The notes beneath the pieces were generated by a model, which saw only the letters and a program-made list of their open reading frames with translations, was not told where the DNA came from and searched no databases. From NCBI RefSeq assembly GCF_033971885.1, contig NZ_JALBUS010000010.1, positions 1-64,000 of the forward strand: a stretch of DNA of 64,000 nucleotides, written 5' to 3'. This DNA is from Absicoccus intestinalis (GTDB taxonomy: Bacteria; Bacillota_I; Bacilli_A; Erysipelotrichales; Erysipelotrichaceae). Positions 8,467-16,429 of this stretch are shown here, piece after piece. Made by a program: the position numbers and the translations under genes. Numbering within the stretch: the stretch's first letter is position 1; the number at the start of each line of letters is the position of its first letter.

Positions 8467-8811
8467 TTATATATCCTTCCTCGTATGAAGATACTGGATA
8501 TACTCATTTCCCCATTCTTCTAACACCGACAACACTTCTTTGAACTTGATCCCGATCTCACTTAAACTATATTCCACTTTTGGTGGAATTTGTTGATATT
8601 CTTTTCGGACGATCAATCCCTCTCTTTCGAGTACCTTTAATTGCCGCGATAATGTTGTATGCGTCATTTCTTCCGGCATTCGTCGTTGCAACTCATTAAA
8701 TCGTACGGGACCGTCGGAAAGCAAATACATGATGTAGATGGACCACTTCCCCGTCAAGACCTTTTGGGCCGTTACATAAGGACATATGCCAAATAATTCT
8801 GGTTTTTCCAT
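8467..8811 (-). CDS. HxlR-family winged-helix regulator
   Basis: A 114-residue protein starting MEKPELFGICPYVTAQKVLT, with the HxlR pattern: an N-terminal Cys (Cys10), GKWSIYIMYLLSDGPVRFNEL, and the recognition-helix region HTTLSRQLKVLEREGLIVRK. The family often senses electrophiles or oxidants through that cysteine. I choose the ATG at 8811 (AAGGAA upstream) over an upstream codon. It is divergent from a flavin-binding oxidoreductase-like gene, its probable target, with a palindrome in between. Confidence 0.88.
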   Translation of the reverse strand: MEKPELFGICPYVTAQKVLTGKWSIYIMYLLSDGPVRFNELQRRMPEEMTHTTLSRQLKVLEREGLIVRKEYQQIPPKVEYSLSEIGIKFKEVLSVLEEWGNEYIQYLHTRKDI

Positions 8812-8826
8812 ATACACGTTCCTTTC

Positions 8827-8840
8827 TGATACTAGTATCA
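8827..8840. promoter_or_regulatory. Palindromic operator, probable HxlR site
   Basis: TGATACTAGTATCA is a perfect 14-bp palindrome placed 16 bases upstream of the hxlR start and upstream of the divergent gene's promoter. HxlR-family operators commonly contain TACT/AGTA half-sites like these. Confidence 0.6.
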
Positions 8841-8853
8841 ATAAATATCGTAC

Positions 8854-8881
8854 TTGTTATTTTGATTCCTGTCTTTATAAT
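8854..8881 (+). promoter_or_regulatory. Promoter of the flavin-binding protein gene
   Basis: TTGTTA (8854-8859), 16-base spacer, TATAAT (8876-8881); a GGAG ribosome site follows before the ATG at 8921. Confidence 0.6.
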
Positions 8882-8920
8882 TATACCCATAAACAGTAAA
8901 AACGAACAGGAGTTTTCATA

Positions 8921-9316
8921 ATGAACAAAATCACTGAATATTTAAAATCTTGTGGCACTTTCTATCTTGCCACAGAAGAAAATGGTCAACCTCATGTACG
9001 TCCTTTTGGTGCTGTTTGTGAATTTGAAGGAAAACTATATATTGTCACAAACAACCAAAAGAAGGTATACCAACAAATGAAAGCCAATGGCAAGGTGGAA
9101 ATTTGCGGCATGTACAAAGGCACTTGGATTCGAGTAGAAGGTGAAGTTAAAGAAGATACACGTAAAGAAGCTCGCGTGGCAATGATGAATGATAACACAG
9201 CTTCACTAAGCAGCATGTATACGGTAGATGACAACTTAATGACTGTCTTTTACTTTGAACATGCAACCGCAACCATCTATTCTTTTCATGCCGACCCCGA
9301 AGTCATCAAACTTTAA
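8921..9316 (+). CDS. Pyridoxamine 5'-phosphate oxidase-like flavin-binding protein
   Basis: A 131-residue single-domain split-barrel protein: FYLATEENGQPHVRPFGAV (flavin-binding strand and loop), KKVYQQMKANGKVEICG, and TWIRVEGEV. The family binds FMN or a related cofactor and includes small reductases and nitroreductase-like proteins; true pyridoxine synthesis is unlikely for this short form. Pairing with a divergent HxlR regulator suggests a role in redox or xenobiotic stress. It is monocistronic, with a strong terminator after it. Confidence 0.85.
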   Translation: MNKITEYLKSCGTFYLATEENGQPHVRPFGAVCEFEGKLYIVTNNQKKVYQQMKANGKVEICGMYKGTWIRVEGEVKEDTRKEARVAMMNDNTASLSSMYTVDDNLMTVFYFEHATATIYSFHADPEVIKL

Positions 9317-9335
9317 AAAGGATACCTTGAAAGTT

Positions 9336-9369
9336 AAAAGAGCTCTGCATTTTAAGCAGAGTTCTTTTT
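9336..9369 (+). terminator. Terminator after the flavin-binding protein gene
   Basis: AGAGCTCTGC pairs with GCAGAGTTCT (one G-U pair) around ATTTTAA, followed by TTTTTG. Confidence 0.9.
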
Positions 9370-9384
9370 GTATGATCCCACGAT

Positions 9385-9420
9385 GAAAGAAAACACCCAG
9401 AAATACAAATATTTCCGGGT
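9385..9420 (-). terminator. Terminator after lysS
   Basis: On the minus strand ACCCGGAAATA pairs with TATTTCTGGGT (one G-U pair) and is followed by GTTTTCTTTC. Confidence 0.8.
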
Positions 9421-9429
9421 ATGTTTGAT

Positions 9430-11340
9430 TTAATACAGTTTTGCTCCAGCTGGAATATGATCATCTATGATCAATAGATGTAACTTTTCTTCACCTGCTT
9501 CTTTATGGATGGCACTGAGTAACATACCACAAGAATCAATACCCATCATCGCACGAGGGGGAAGGTTCGTAATGGCAATGAGTGTCTTACCAACAAGTTC
9601 TTCTGGCTCATAATAAGCATGAATACCACTTAAGATCGTTCGATCGGTACCGGTTCCGTCATCCAAGGTGAACTGCAACAATTTCTTTGACTTTGGCACG
9701 GCAATACATTCTTTGACCTTAACGGCTCTAAAATCACTCTTACTGAATGTTTCGAAATCAACGAAATCTTTGAATAAAGGTTCAACTTCTACCTTTGAGA
9801 AATCAATCTTTTCTTCAGGTGCAGGCGTATTGGCACGCTTGGCCGCCTTGGAATCTCCCACCAATTTCATATGAGGGAATAACAAAACTTCGCGAATGGT
9901 TCTTTGGTCGGTCAGCAACATCACAAAACGATCAATTCCTAAACCAACACCACCTGTTGGTGGCATACCATACTCCAAAGCTTCTACATAATCAGTATCC
10001 ACTTCATTGGCTTCATCGTCACCTAGATCACGAAGTTCCAATTGTTTTTCAAAACGTTCTTTTTGATCGATTGGATCGTTCAATTCCGAGAAAGCATTGG
10101 CATATTCATGCCCACAAATGAACAATTCATAACGATCCGTAAAACGAGGATCATCTGCATTCTTTTTAGCCAATGGACTGATCTCAATTGGATATTCATA
10201 GACAAACGTTGGTTGTTCAATGGTTTCTTCACAATATTTTTCAAAGAATAAGGAAATGATATGTCCAACGGAATTGTGTTTCTGTTCCAATTCAATACCA
10301 TGTTCAACCGCCAATTGCTTCGCCGCTTCAAATGACATCTCTTGTTTAAAATCAATACCCGTCTTTTCTTTTACGGCATCACACATCGTGATTCGTTTGA
10401 ATGGCTGGCTAAGATCCAATTGTGTTCCTTGATAGGTGATCACATTGGTACCTAATACTTTTTCAGAGACAAAACGGAACATGCCTTCAATTAGATCCAT
10501 CATGCCATGTAAATCACTATACGCGACATAAGCTTCAACCGTTGTGAATTCCGGATTATGGGTGGCATCCATTCCTTCATTTCGGAACAAACGACCAATT
10601 TCATACACACCTTCCAAACCACCAACGATCAAGCGTTTTAATGGCAATTCTGTGGCAATTCGTAAATAGAAATCCATGTTCAAAGCATTGTGATGGGTCA
10701 CAAATGGACGAGCAGCTGCTCCACCTAGAATTGGTTGTAGAACCGGTGTTTCCACTTCCATCAAGCCTTGATCATCCAAATATTCTTGGATTGCTCGAAT
10801 GATTCTTGGTCTTGTGAGCGCAATTTTCTTTGCTTCTGGATTCATGATCAAATCCACATAACGACGACGATATCGCTCTTCTGTATCTTGCAAGCCATGG
10901 AATTTTTCTGGCAAAGGACGCAAAGACTTCGATAAATGCGTGTATTCCTTGGCACGTACCGACAATTGGCCATGATCGGTCTTCATGACGGTACCTTCAA
11001 TGCCAACAATATCTCCAATATCGTTTTTCTTAAAGATTTCATACATTTCATCGCCCAATTCATCTTTACGAACATAGATCTGGATATCTCCGGTCACATC
11101 TTGGATATTCATAAATCCGGCTTTTCCTTGACGACGTTTGCGCATGATACGACCAGCAATCGTTACATGTACATCTAATTTTTCTAGTTCTTCCTTGGTA
11201 TATCGATCATATTCTTCACTAATTTGACCACAACGGGCATCACGATCAAAACGACGACCAAATGGATCAATGCCCATATCGATCAAATCTTGCATCTTTT
11301 GACGACGCACTTGTTCTTGTTGCGTAAGTTTCTGTTTCAT
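9430..11340 (-). CDS. lysS: Lysyl-tRNA synthetase (class II) with C-terminal tRNA-binding domain
   Basis: A 636-residue protein. Residues 1-500 are a complete class II LysRS: anticodon-binding OB fold (VTIAGRIMRKRRQGKAGF), motif 2 (FRNEGMDATHNPEFT) and motif 3 (GVGLGIDRFVMLLT). Residues 525-636 are an added EMAP/Trbp111-type tRNA-binding OB fold (LSGIHAYYEPEELVGK, then PPRAMMGIDSCGMLLSA), the same domain found at the end of MetRS in this window. Ordinary bacterial LysRS ends near residue 500. Expression is controlled by a lysine T-box leader directly upstream. Confidence 0.97.
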   Translation of the reverse strand: MKQKLTQQEQVRRQKMQDLIDMGIDPFGRRFDRDARCGQISEEYDRYTKEELEKLDVHVTIAGRIMRKRRQGKAGFMNIQDVTGDIQIYVRKDELGDEMYEIFKKNDIGDIVGIEGTVMKTDHGQLSVRAKEYTHLSKSLRPLPEKFHGLQDTEERYRRRYVDLIMNPEAKKIALTRPRIIRAIQEYLDDQGLMEVETPVLQPILGGAAARPFVTHHNALNMDFYLRIATELPLKRLIVGGLEGVYEIGRLFRNEGMDATHNPEFTTVEAYVAYSDLHGMMDLIEGMFRFVSEKVLGTNVITYQGTQLDLSQPFKRITMCDAVKEKTGIDFKQEMSFEAAKQLAVEHGIELEQKHNSVGHIISLFFEKYCEETIEQPTFVYEYPIEISPLAKKNADDPRFTDRYELFICGHEYANAFSELNDPIDQKERFEKQLELRDLGDDEANEVDTDYVEALEYGMPPTGGVGLGIDRFVMLLTDQRTIREVLLFPHMKLVGDSKAAKRANTPAPEEKIDFSKVEVEPLFKDFVDFETFSKSDFRAVKVKECIAVPKSKKLLQFTLDDGTGTDRTILSGIHAYYEPEELVGKTLIAITNLPPRAMMGIDSCGMLLSAIHKEAGEEKLHLLIIDDHIPAGAKLY

Positions 11341-11586
11341 GTCTTCTCCTTTTCACTCATAAAAAAAGAACATCTCATCCAAGGGACGAAATGTTCGTGT
11401 TACCACCCTATTTTGTCTAGAAATCACTTTCTAAACCTCTGCCACTGTCACTAAACAGTGCTTCCTTTAATGCAGGAACAACAAGCAGCTCCAAGGTTTT
11501 ATTCCCCATCATCCTGTCCTCTTTTCCACCAGCCAAGAGTTCTCTAGACCATTCTTGATAGGTACTCGTCCTTTTCATAGCCTTAT
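11341..11586 (-). promoter_or_regulatory. T-box riboswitch, lysine specifier, for lysS
   Basis: The leader has the T-box sequence AGGGTGGTAACACG (11396-11409) followed by a terminator hairpin GAACAT...ATGTTC with seven T (11361-11395). Stem I includes the AGAG and GGTGGAAA elements; in the specifier loop the codon AAA (11498-11500) is followed by ACC and TTGGAGC. The metG leader has ATG in exactly the same place relative to TTGGAGC, which supports AAA (lysine) as the specifier. Uncharged tRNA-Lys would turn on lysS. Confidence 0.92.
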
Positions 11587-11590
11587 GGGT

Positions 11591-11619
11591 ATCGTACAAA
11601 ACCAAATCCACTTTGTCAA
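11591..11619 (-). promoter_or_regulatory. lysS promoter
   Basis: TTGACA (11614-11619), 17 bases, TACGAT (11591-11596). The -35 box overlaps the stop codon of tsaC. Confidence 0.8.
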
Positions 11620-12218
11620 TCAGAGATTGCGTTTTCTAATTCCGAAAGTGAAATAGGTCCTTCTCGTAATATAGCTAACTGCTCTTTTGTACAATCCACG
11701 ATCGTACTTGCCATACCTTGCTGACATTGTCCTTGTACAATTCCATCGATATTGGGTAGATTTTCTTTGGCCTGATCAAAAGTAATCGCTGCAGGATGCC
11801 CTGAAATATTCGCACTACTAACCAATAATGGTTTATTCAATCGCTGGATCACATTTAAAATAAACGGTGCATCCGGTATACGAACAGCGACGGTATCCTT
11901 CCCATTCGTATATTCTTTGGCAACACCTTCTTTTAAAGGCAGGATCAAAGTCAATGGTCCCGGTAAAAAAGCATCAATGAGCTTTTCTGTACGCGCATCC
12001 ACTTGCGCAATTTGTTGCATTTGCGAAACCGTAGCGACCATCATTGGAATGGGCTTGGTTTCTGGTCGATGTTTGGCATGTTTTAATCGTGAAAGATCTT
12101 CTAAACTTCCATAAATAACACCTACACCATAAACCGTATCGGTTGGAATCGCTAAAACATCATGGGCCAAAAAGGCATCGGCCACCTTTTGTGCATCGAA
12201 TTGTGTATATATCTTCAT
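11616..12218 (-). CDS. tsaC: Threonylcarbamoyl-AMP synthase
   Basis: A 200-residue YrdC/Sua5-domain protein that makes threonylcarbamoyl-AMP from threonine, bicarbonate and ATP for the t6A modification of tRNAs reading ANN codons. Family motifs: PTDTVYGVG near residue 25, KHRPETKPIPMMV, and LLVSSANISGHPA. It lacks the C-terminal Sua5 domain, so it is the short TsaC form. An AGAGG ribosome site precedes ATG 12218. It is divergent from mnmE, another tRNA-modification gene, and followed by the lysS leader. Confidence 0.95.
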   Translation of the reverse strand: MKIYTQFDAQKVADAFLAHDVLAIPTDTVYGVGVIYGSLEDLSRLKHAKHRPETKPIPMMVATVSQMQQIAQVDARTEKLIDAFLPGPLTLILPLKEGVAKEYTNGKDTVAVRIPDAPFILNVIQRLNKPLLVSSANISGHPAAITFDQAKENLPNIDGIVQGQCQQGMASTIVDCTKEQLAILREGPISLSELENAISD

Positions 12219-12255
12219 ACTGTAAACCTCTTTTTATCTATGATAAAATAAAGAC

Positions 12256-13584
12256 ATGTTTGATACAACTATTGCTGCGATATCGACGGCACTGGCACCG
12301 GGCGCCATCTCGATCGTCCGCGTTTCCGGTGAAGATGCGATATCCATCGTTCAATCTATTTTTAATAAAGACATCACAAAGGCCAAATCCTATACCATGC
12401 ATTATGGTTACATCATTGATGAAAATAAACAACCCGTCGATGAAGTCTTGGTTTCTATTTTTCGAGCACCCAAAACATATACACGCGAAGACATTGTCGA
12501 AATCAATTGCCATGGCGGTGTTTTCATCACTCGTAAAATATTGACCATGGTCTTAAGTCATGGCGCGCAAATGGCAAAACCAGGAGAATTTACCCAACGT
12601 GCTTTTTACCATGGCCGCATTGATCTATCACAAGCCGAAGCGGTTGAAGATATGATCGAAGCCACCAATGATACCGCCTCCAACATGGCCATCCAAGGCA
12701 TTCGTGGCAGTATCGCGGAATTGATCAAACCATTGATTGAAGATTTATTAAATATCATTGCTCAAATTGAAGTGAATATTGATTATCCGGAATATGAAGA
12801 TGTCGCCCAATTAACCACCGAAGAATTATTGCCCATGACCAAGACATGGCTTGAAAAAATCGATGCGATCCTTGCCCGTGCTCAAAGTGGTCAATTAGCG
12901 AAAAAAGGAATCGATACGATCTTAGTGGGTAAGCCTAATGTAGGTAAAAGCTCATTATTAAATGCCTTATTGGAAGAAGATAAAGCCATTGTGACCGATA
13001 TTGCCGGAACCACCCGTGATTTAGTGGAAGGCCAAATTCATATTGGATCCGCACAATTTAATTTGATCGATACCGCTGGTTTGCATGCCTCGACAGATCA
13101 AATTGAACAAATTGGTATTCAAAAAACCCAAGAAAAATTGAAACAAGCACAACTAGTAATCGTCGTATTGGATGGTTCCAAACCATTGGATGCGGAAGAT
13201 CAAAAATTATTAGACCAAACAAAAGAAAAGACACGCCTCATTGTCTACAATAAAAAAGACAAGTTGGAAACACATAGTGAGGGTATTTGGATCTCGGCTC
13301 AAAATCATGAAATTGATTCCTTATTGGATGCCATGAAACAATTATTTGAAACCAATGTTGTCAATGAACATCCCTTATTATCGAGTGAACGCCAAATCGG
13401 TCTGATCCAACAAGCCAAACAAGATATGTTGCATGCCAAAGCAGCCATGGAAATGGGCGTGGAACCCGATTTGGTTGAAATCGATATTCAATCCGCCCAT
13501 GATCATCTAAAAGAAATCTTTGGAGAAGTCCATCGGGAAGACCTTATCGATACACTATTTTCTAAATTCTGTTTAGGTAAATAA
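12256..13584 (+). CDS. mnmE: tRNA modification GTPase MnmE
   Basis: A 442-residue protein of normal length. The N-terminal folate-binding domain starts MFDTTIAAISTALAPGAISI; the G domain has GKPNVGKSSLLN, DTAG and NKKD; the C-terminus is FCLGK with the catalytic Cys of the family. With MnmG it installs carboxymethylaminomethyl groups at U34 of several tRNAs. The ATG at 12256 fits the family N-terminus, but I see no good Shine-Dalgarno site: TATGAT at 12239-12244 is only 11 bases before the start, so the leader may be very short. Confidence 0.97.
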   Translation: MFDTTIAAISTALAPGAISIVRVSGEDAISIVQSIFNKDITKAKSYTMHYGYIIDENKQPVDEVLVSIFRAPKTYTREDIVEINCHGGVFITRKILTMVLSHGAQMAKPGEFTQRAFYHGRIDLSQAEAVEDMIEATNDTASNMAIQGIRGSIAELIKPLIEDLLNIIAQIEVNIDYPEYEDVAQLTTEELLPMTKTWLEKIDAILARAQSGQLAKKGIDTILVGKPNVGKSSLLNALLEEDKAIVTDIAGTTRDLVEGQIHIGSAQFNLIDTAGLHASTDQIEQIGIQKTQEKLKQAQLVIVVLDGSKPLDAEDQKLLDQTKEKTRLIVYNKKDKLETHSEGIWISAQNHEIDSLLDAMKQLFETNVVNEHPLLSSERQIGLIQQAKQDMLHAKAAMEMGVEPDLVEIDIQSAHDHLKEIFGEVHREDLIDTLFSKFCLGK

Positions 13585-13613
13585 AAAAAGTTCTCGTTGT
13601 TGAGAACTTTTTT
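13583..13613. terminator. Bidirectional terminator between mnmE and niaR
   Basis: AAAAGTTCTC pairs with GAGAACTTTT around GTTGTT, with A and T runs on both sides; it serves both converging genes. Confidence 0.92.
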
Positions 13614-14157
13614 AGTGCTCTTTCCAAAAATCAACGGGTTCATAATCTTGTAGAGGCGCTAAGAAACCGGCATGATCTAATTCTGTTTGAATCAAATCTA
13701 AGGTCTTTTGATCTTCAGCAGATATCGTATGATAATGATAACCAGCCGTCACATTCAATAATAATGTCGAATTTCCCAATTCAATTTCTCGTAAATACCG
13801 ATCCACATCACGTCGTGATTTAATATTCAACGGTGCCTTCAATACACCATAGACACGATGATACACAAACACATCTTCAATTTTGCCACCCAGATCAACG
13901 ATTAGATTCATCTCATCGCGAGCTTGTTCATTGGTGTGATGCACCTTAAATACACGAGTCGTATCATTTTCAGCCAAGAGAAGATACCCCTTATTCGTTG
14001 ATAAGATCTGCCTATTTTCAGCTCGTAATAACGCAATATCCTGGACGACAACTTGACGAGAAACATGAAGTTGTTTAGCCAATAAAGTACCAGAGTATGG
14101 CTGTTCTTGTTTCGATAAAATGTGAATAATTTCTTCTCTTCGTTGTTTTCCCGTCAT
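13612..14157 (-). CDS. niaR: NAD biosynthesis repressor NiaR
   Basis: A 181-residue repressor. A winged helix-turn-helix lies at residues 1-60 (GTLLAKQLHVSRQVVVQDIALLR), then the 3H domain with its three conserved histidine clusters: FKVHHT, VFVYHRVYG and TAGYHYHTIS. The family (B. subtilis YrxA) binds nicotinic acid and represses de novo NAD synthesis and niacin uptake. It is the third gene of nadB-nadC-niaR, so it is probably autoregulated through the palindrome between nadB and nadA. Confidence 0.95.
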   Translation of the reverse strand: MTGKQRREEIIHILSKQEQPYSGTLLAKQLHVSRQVVVQDIALLRAENRQILSTNKGYLLLAENDTTRVFKVHHTNEQARDEMNLIVDLGGKIEDVFVYHRVYGVLKAPLNIKSRRDVDRYLREIELGNSTLLLNVTAGYHYHTISAEDQKTLDLIQTELDHAGFLAPLQDYEPVDFWKEH

Positions 14158-14167
14158 TTTATACCTC

Positions 14168-15022
14168 CTACAATGCGTGCAAATGTTTTAGTGATACATC
14201 CAAGATGGGAGATGAATGCGTTAAAGCGCCACTTGAAATATAATCAACCGCAAGATCTTTGATCCGATCGATATTTTCTTTGGTCACATTTCCCGAAATC
14301 TCGATCTTCGCTTTTTTGTCAATCAACTCGATTGCTTGCACCATCGTATCATGATCCATATTATCTAACATGATGATATCTGCTCCAGCTGATACCGCTT
14401 CTTTGACCATGTCTAAATTTTCTACTTCGACTTCAATTTTGCGGACAAATGGCGCATAAGCCCTTGCCATTTGAATGGCTTGTGAAACACCACCAGCCGC
14501 ATCGATATGATTATCCTTCAACATCACACCATCAGATAAATTATACCGATGATTATGACCACCGCCAACTTTAACCGCATATTTTTCAAAAATGCGCATA
14601 TTTGGTGTTGTCTTTCGTGTATCCAACAGTTGAATGGACGTTCCCTCTAATAACTTTGCCATCTGATGTGTATACGTCGCGATTCCACTCATTCGTTGTA
14701 AAAAATTCAAAGCCGTTCTCTCTCCAGATAATAAAACGCGAATATCACCCGTTACATGAGCGAGTACTTGTTGATCATGAATCGCATCGCCATCCTTTGC
14801 CATCCATTCGATTTTCATGGTTGGATCGAGAAGGGTAAACACACGCTCGAAAACTTGAGCCCCACAAAGAATGCCATCTTCTTTCGCAATCAAGTCAACT
14901 TGGCCTTGTTTGGATGTGGGCATGACACAATTGGTCGATACATCTTCACTATTGATATCTTCTTCAAGAGCACTTTGGATCAAAGGATCCACGTGCAAAC
15001 GCATTGTGATTGGATCAAACAT
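14168..15022 (-). CDS. nadC: Quinolinate phosphoribosyltransferase
   Basis: A 284-residue enzyme that joins quinolinate to PRPP, releasing CO2 and giving nicotinate mononucleotide. Motifs: ALEEDINSEDVST near the N-terminus, RTALNFLQRMSGIAT, TRKTTPNMR, GGGHNHRYNLSDGVMLKDNH and the C-terminal SSGALTHSSP. Length and motifs are complete. It lies ten bases after nadB and is in the NiaR-controlled operon. Confidence 0.97.
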   Translation of the reverse strand: MFDPITMRLHVDPLIQSALEEDINSEDVSTNCVMPTSKQGQVDLIAKEDGILCGAQVFERVFTLLDPTMKIEWMAKDGDAIHDQQVLAHVTGDIRVLLSGERTALNFLQRMSGIATYTHQMAKLLEGTSIQLLDTRKTTPNMRIFEKYAVKVGGGHNHRYNLSDGVMLKDNHIDAAGGVSQAIQMARAYAPFVRKIEVEVENLDMVKEAVSAGADIIMLDNMDHDTMVQAIELIDKKAKIEISGNVTKENIDRIKDLAVDYISSGALTHSSPILDVSLKHLHAL

Positions 15023-15031
15023 AATTACCTC

Positions 15032-16306
15032 CTACACCATGACTTCAGCCTGTACCATATGACGATAGGTTTGTTTCAATGACGCCATATTCGTATAATC
15101 TGCTTCTTGGATATGTGCAAAAACCATTGGATTATGCAACATTTCATATGCCGATGCGATTTCTTTGGCAGCTCGTTTCGCAAAAACCAAGGATTCCAAT
15201 AACGAGTTCGATGCCAAACGATTCTTTCCATGTACCCCGTTACATGCGGTTTCACCAATCGCATACAAATGATCCATCGAAGTCTTGGATTGTTTATTGA
15301 CTTTGATACCACCCATAAAATAATGTTGAGCCGGTACAACTGGAATTGGTTCTTTTTCCGGATCATATCCCATTTCTAAACAATGTTGTACGATATGTGG
15401 AAAATGACTCATCAATTGTTCATGACCAATGGGACGTAGATCTTCCCATACATGATTGGTTCCATCTTTTTTCATTTGTTCACGAATTTTTTCGGTTAAA
15501 AGATCGCGTGGTAATAATTCATTCGTGAATCGTTGCATATTCTTATCATAAAGAAGAGCCCCTTCACCACGCACACTTTCACTGATCAAGAAGGAACGAT
15601 CCTTCTCATTGGGTGAATAAAAAGTGGTCGGATGAATTTGTACATAATTGATATTCTTTAACGTAATATGATGTCGAATGGCTACCGCAATGCCATCTCC
15701 AGTCAAATGACGGAAATTGGTGGAATGACGATAAACACCACCCACACCACCAGTCGCCAATAAGACATAGTCACACGATACCGTTTCAATGGTACCATCG
15801 GCTTTTCGCATGATGATACCATAACAAGTATTGTTTGCTTCGACGATATCTAACATGGTCGTATATTCCAACAAGGTCACATTAGGTAATGCACGCACTT
15901 TTTCAAGCAAATGCTTCGTGATTTCTTTGCCTGTCTCATCTTCATGGAATAGGATTCGCGCATGGGAATGAGCCCCTTCTCGGGTATAGTCTAATTTTCC
16001 ATCCTTATCTTTATGAAAATCAGTGCCGTATTTGATCAAATCATGAATCACATCTTGGCTCGAACGAATCATGATCTCCACACTTTCTGGATCATTTTCA
16101 TAATGGCCAGCTTTCATCGTATCTTTAAAATACGATTGATAATCTGCTTCATTTTTCAATATGCAGATGCCACCCTGTGCTAAGAACGAATCACTACTTT
16201 CTGCATCAGATTTTGTGATCATAAGAATTTTTTTATTTTTTGGAAGTTGTAACGCCGCATACAATCCGGAACAACCACAACCTACTATACAAATATCTGT
16301 TTTCAT
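15032..16306 (-). CDS. nadB: L-aspartate oxidase
   Basis: A 424-residue flavoenzyme that oxidises L-aspartate to iminoaspartate for NadA. It shows the FAD-binding VGCGCSGLYAA loop at the N-terminus, SFLAQGGI, GAHSHARILFHEDETGKEI (substrate site), and VPAQHYFMGGI with YAIGETACNGVHGKNRLASNSLLE. It is shorter than the roughly 540 residues of E. coli NadB because the C-terminal helical domain is reduced, as in other anaerobic Firmicutes. The ATG at 16306 is chosen because AAGGA precedes it and the FAD loop follows at once. In an anaerobe fumarate would replace oxygen as acceptor. Confidence 0.94.
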   Translation of the reverse strand: MKTDICIVGCGCSGLYAALQLPKNKKILMITKSDAESSDSFLAQGGICILKNEADYQSYFKDTMKAGHYENDPESVEIMIRSSQDVIHDLIKYGTDFHKDKDGKLDYTREGAHSHARILFHEDETGKEITKHLLEKVRALPNVTLLEYTTMLDIVEANNTCYGIIMRKADGTIETVSCDYVLLATGGVGGVYRHSTNFRHLTGDGIAVAIRHHITLKNINYVQIHPTTFYSPNEKDRSFLISESVRGEGALLYDKNMQRFTNELLPRDLLTEKIREQMKKDGTNHVWEDLRPIGHEQLMSHFPHIVQHCLEMGYDPEKEPIPVVPAQHYFMGGIKVNKQSKTSMDHLYAIGETACNGVHGKNRLASNSLLESLVFAKRAAKEIASAYEMLHNPMVFAHIQEADYTNMASLKQTYRHMVQAEVMV

Positions 16307-16334
16307 AAGATATCCTTCTTTCCTGACAGTGAGC

Positions 16335-16363
16335 ATTATATTATTTGTCAAGTCTATTGTCAA
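16335..16363 (-). promoter_or_regulatory. nadB-nadC-niaR promoter
   Basis: TTGACA (16358-16363), 17 bases, TATAAT (16335-16340) on the minus strand; the -35 box lies within the NiaR palindrome. Confidence 0.85.
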
Positions 16364-16379
16364 GACAATGGACTTGACA
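16346..16379. promoter_or_regulatory. NiaR operator, 34-bp inverted repeat
   Basis: Outer arms TGTCAAGTC (16346-16354) and GACTTGACA (16371-16379) and inner arms ATTGTC and GACAAT are perfectly complementary around a two-base centre, with one unpaired base between outer and inner arm on each side. It covers the -35 boxes of both divergent promoters. NiaR operators in Firmicutes carry TGTC/GACA half-sites of this kind. Confidence 0.85.
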
Positions 16380-16402
16380 GTATTACCATCCCTTTTTATA
16401 AT
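16374..16402 (+). promoter_or_regulatory. nadA promoter
   Basis: TTGACA (16374-16379), 17 bases, TATAAT (16397-16402). A further TGTCATTGTTTGTCAA lies between it and the ribosome site and may be a secondary NiaR half-site pair. Confidence 0.85.
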
Positions 16403-16429
16403 GTCATTGTTTGTCAAGGAGAATAAATT

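Noticed and set aside
16307..16417. A 37-residue N-terminal extension of NadB
   Set aside because: The extension crosses the nadB promoter and NiaR palindrome; the ATG at 16306 has a ribosome site and the FAD loop directly after it.
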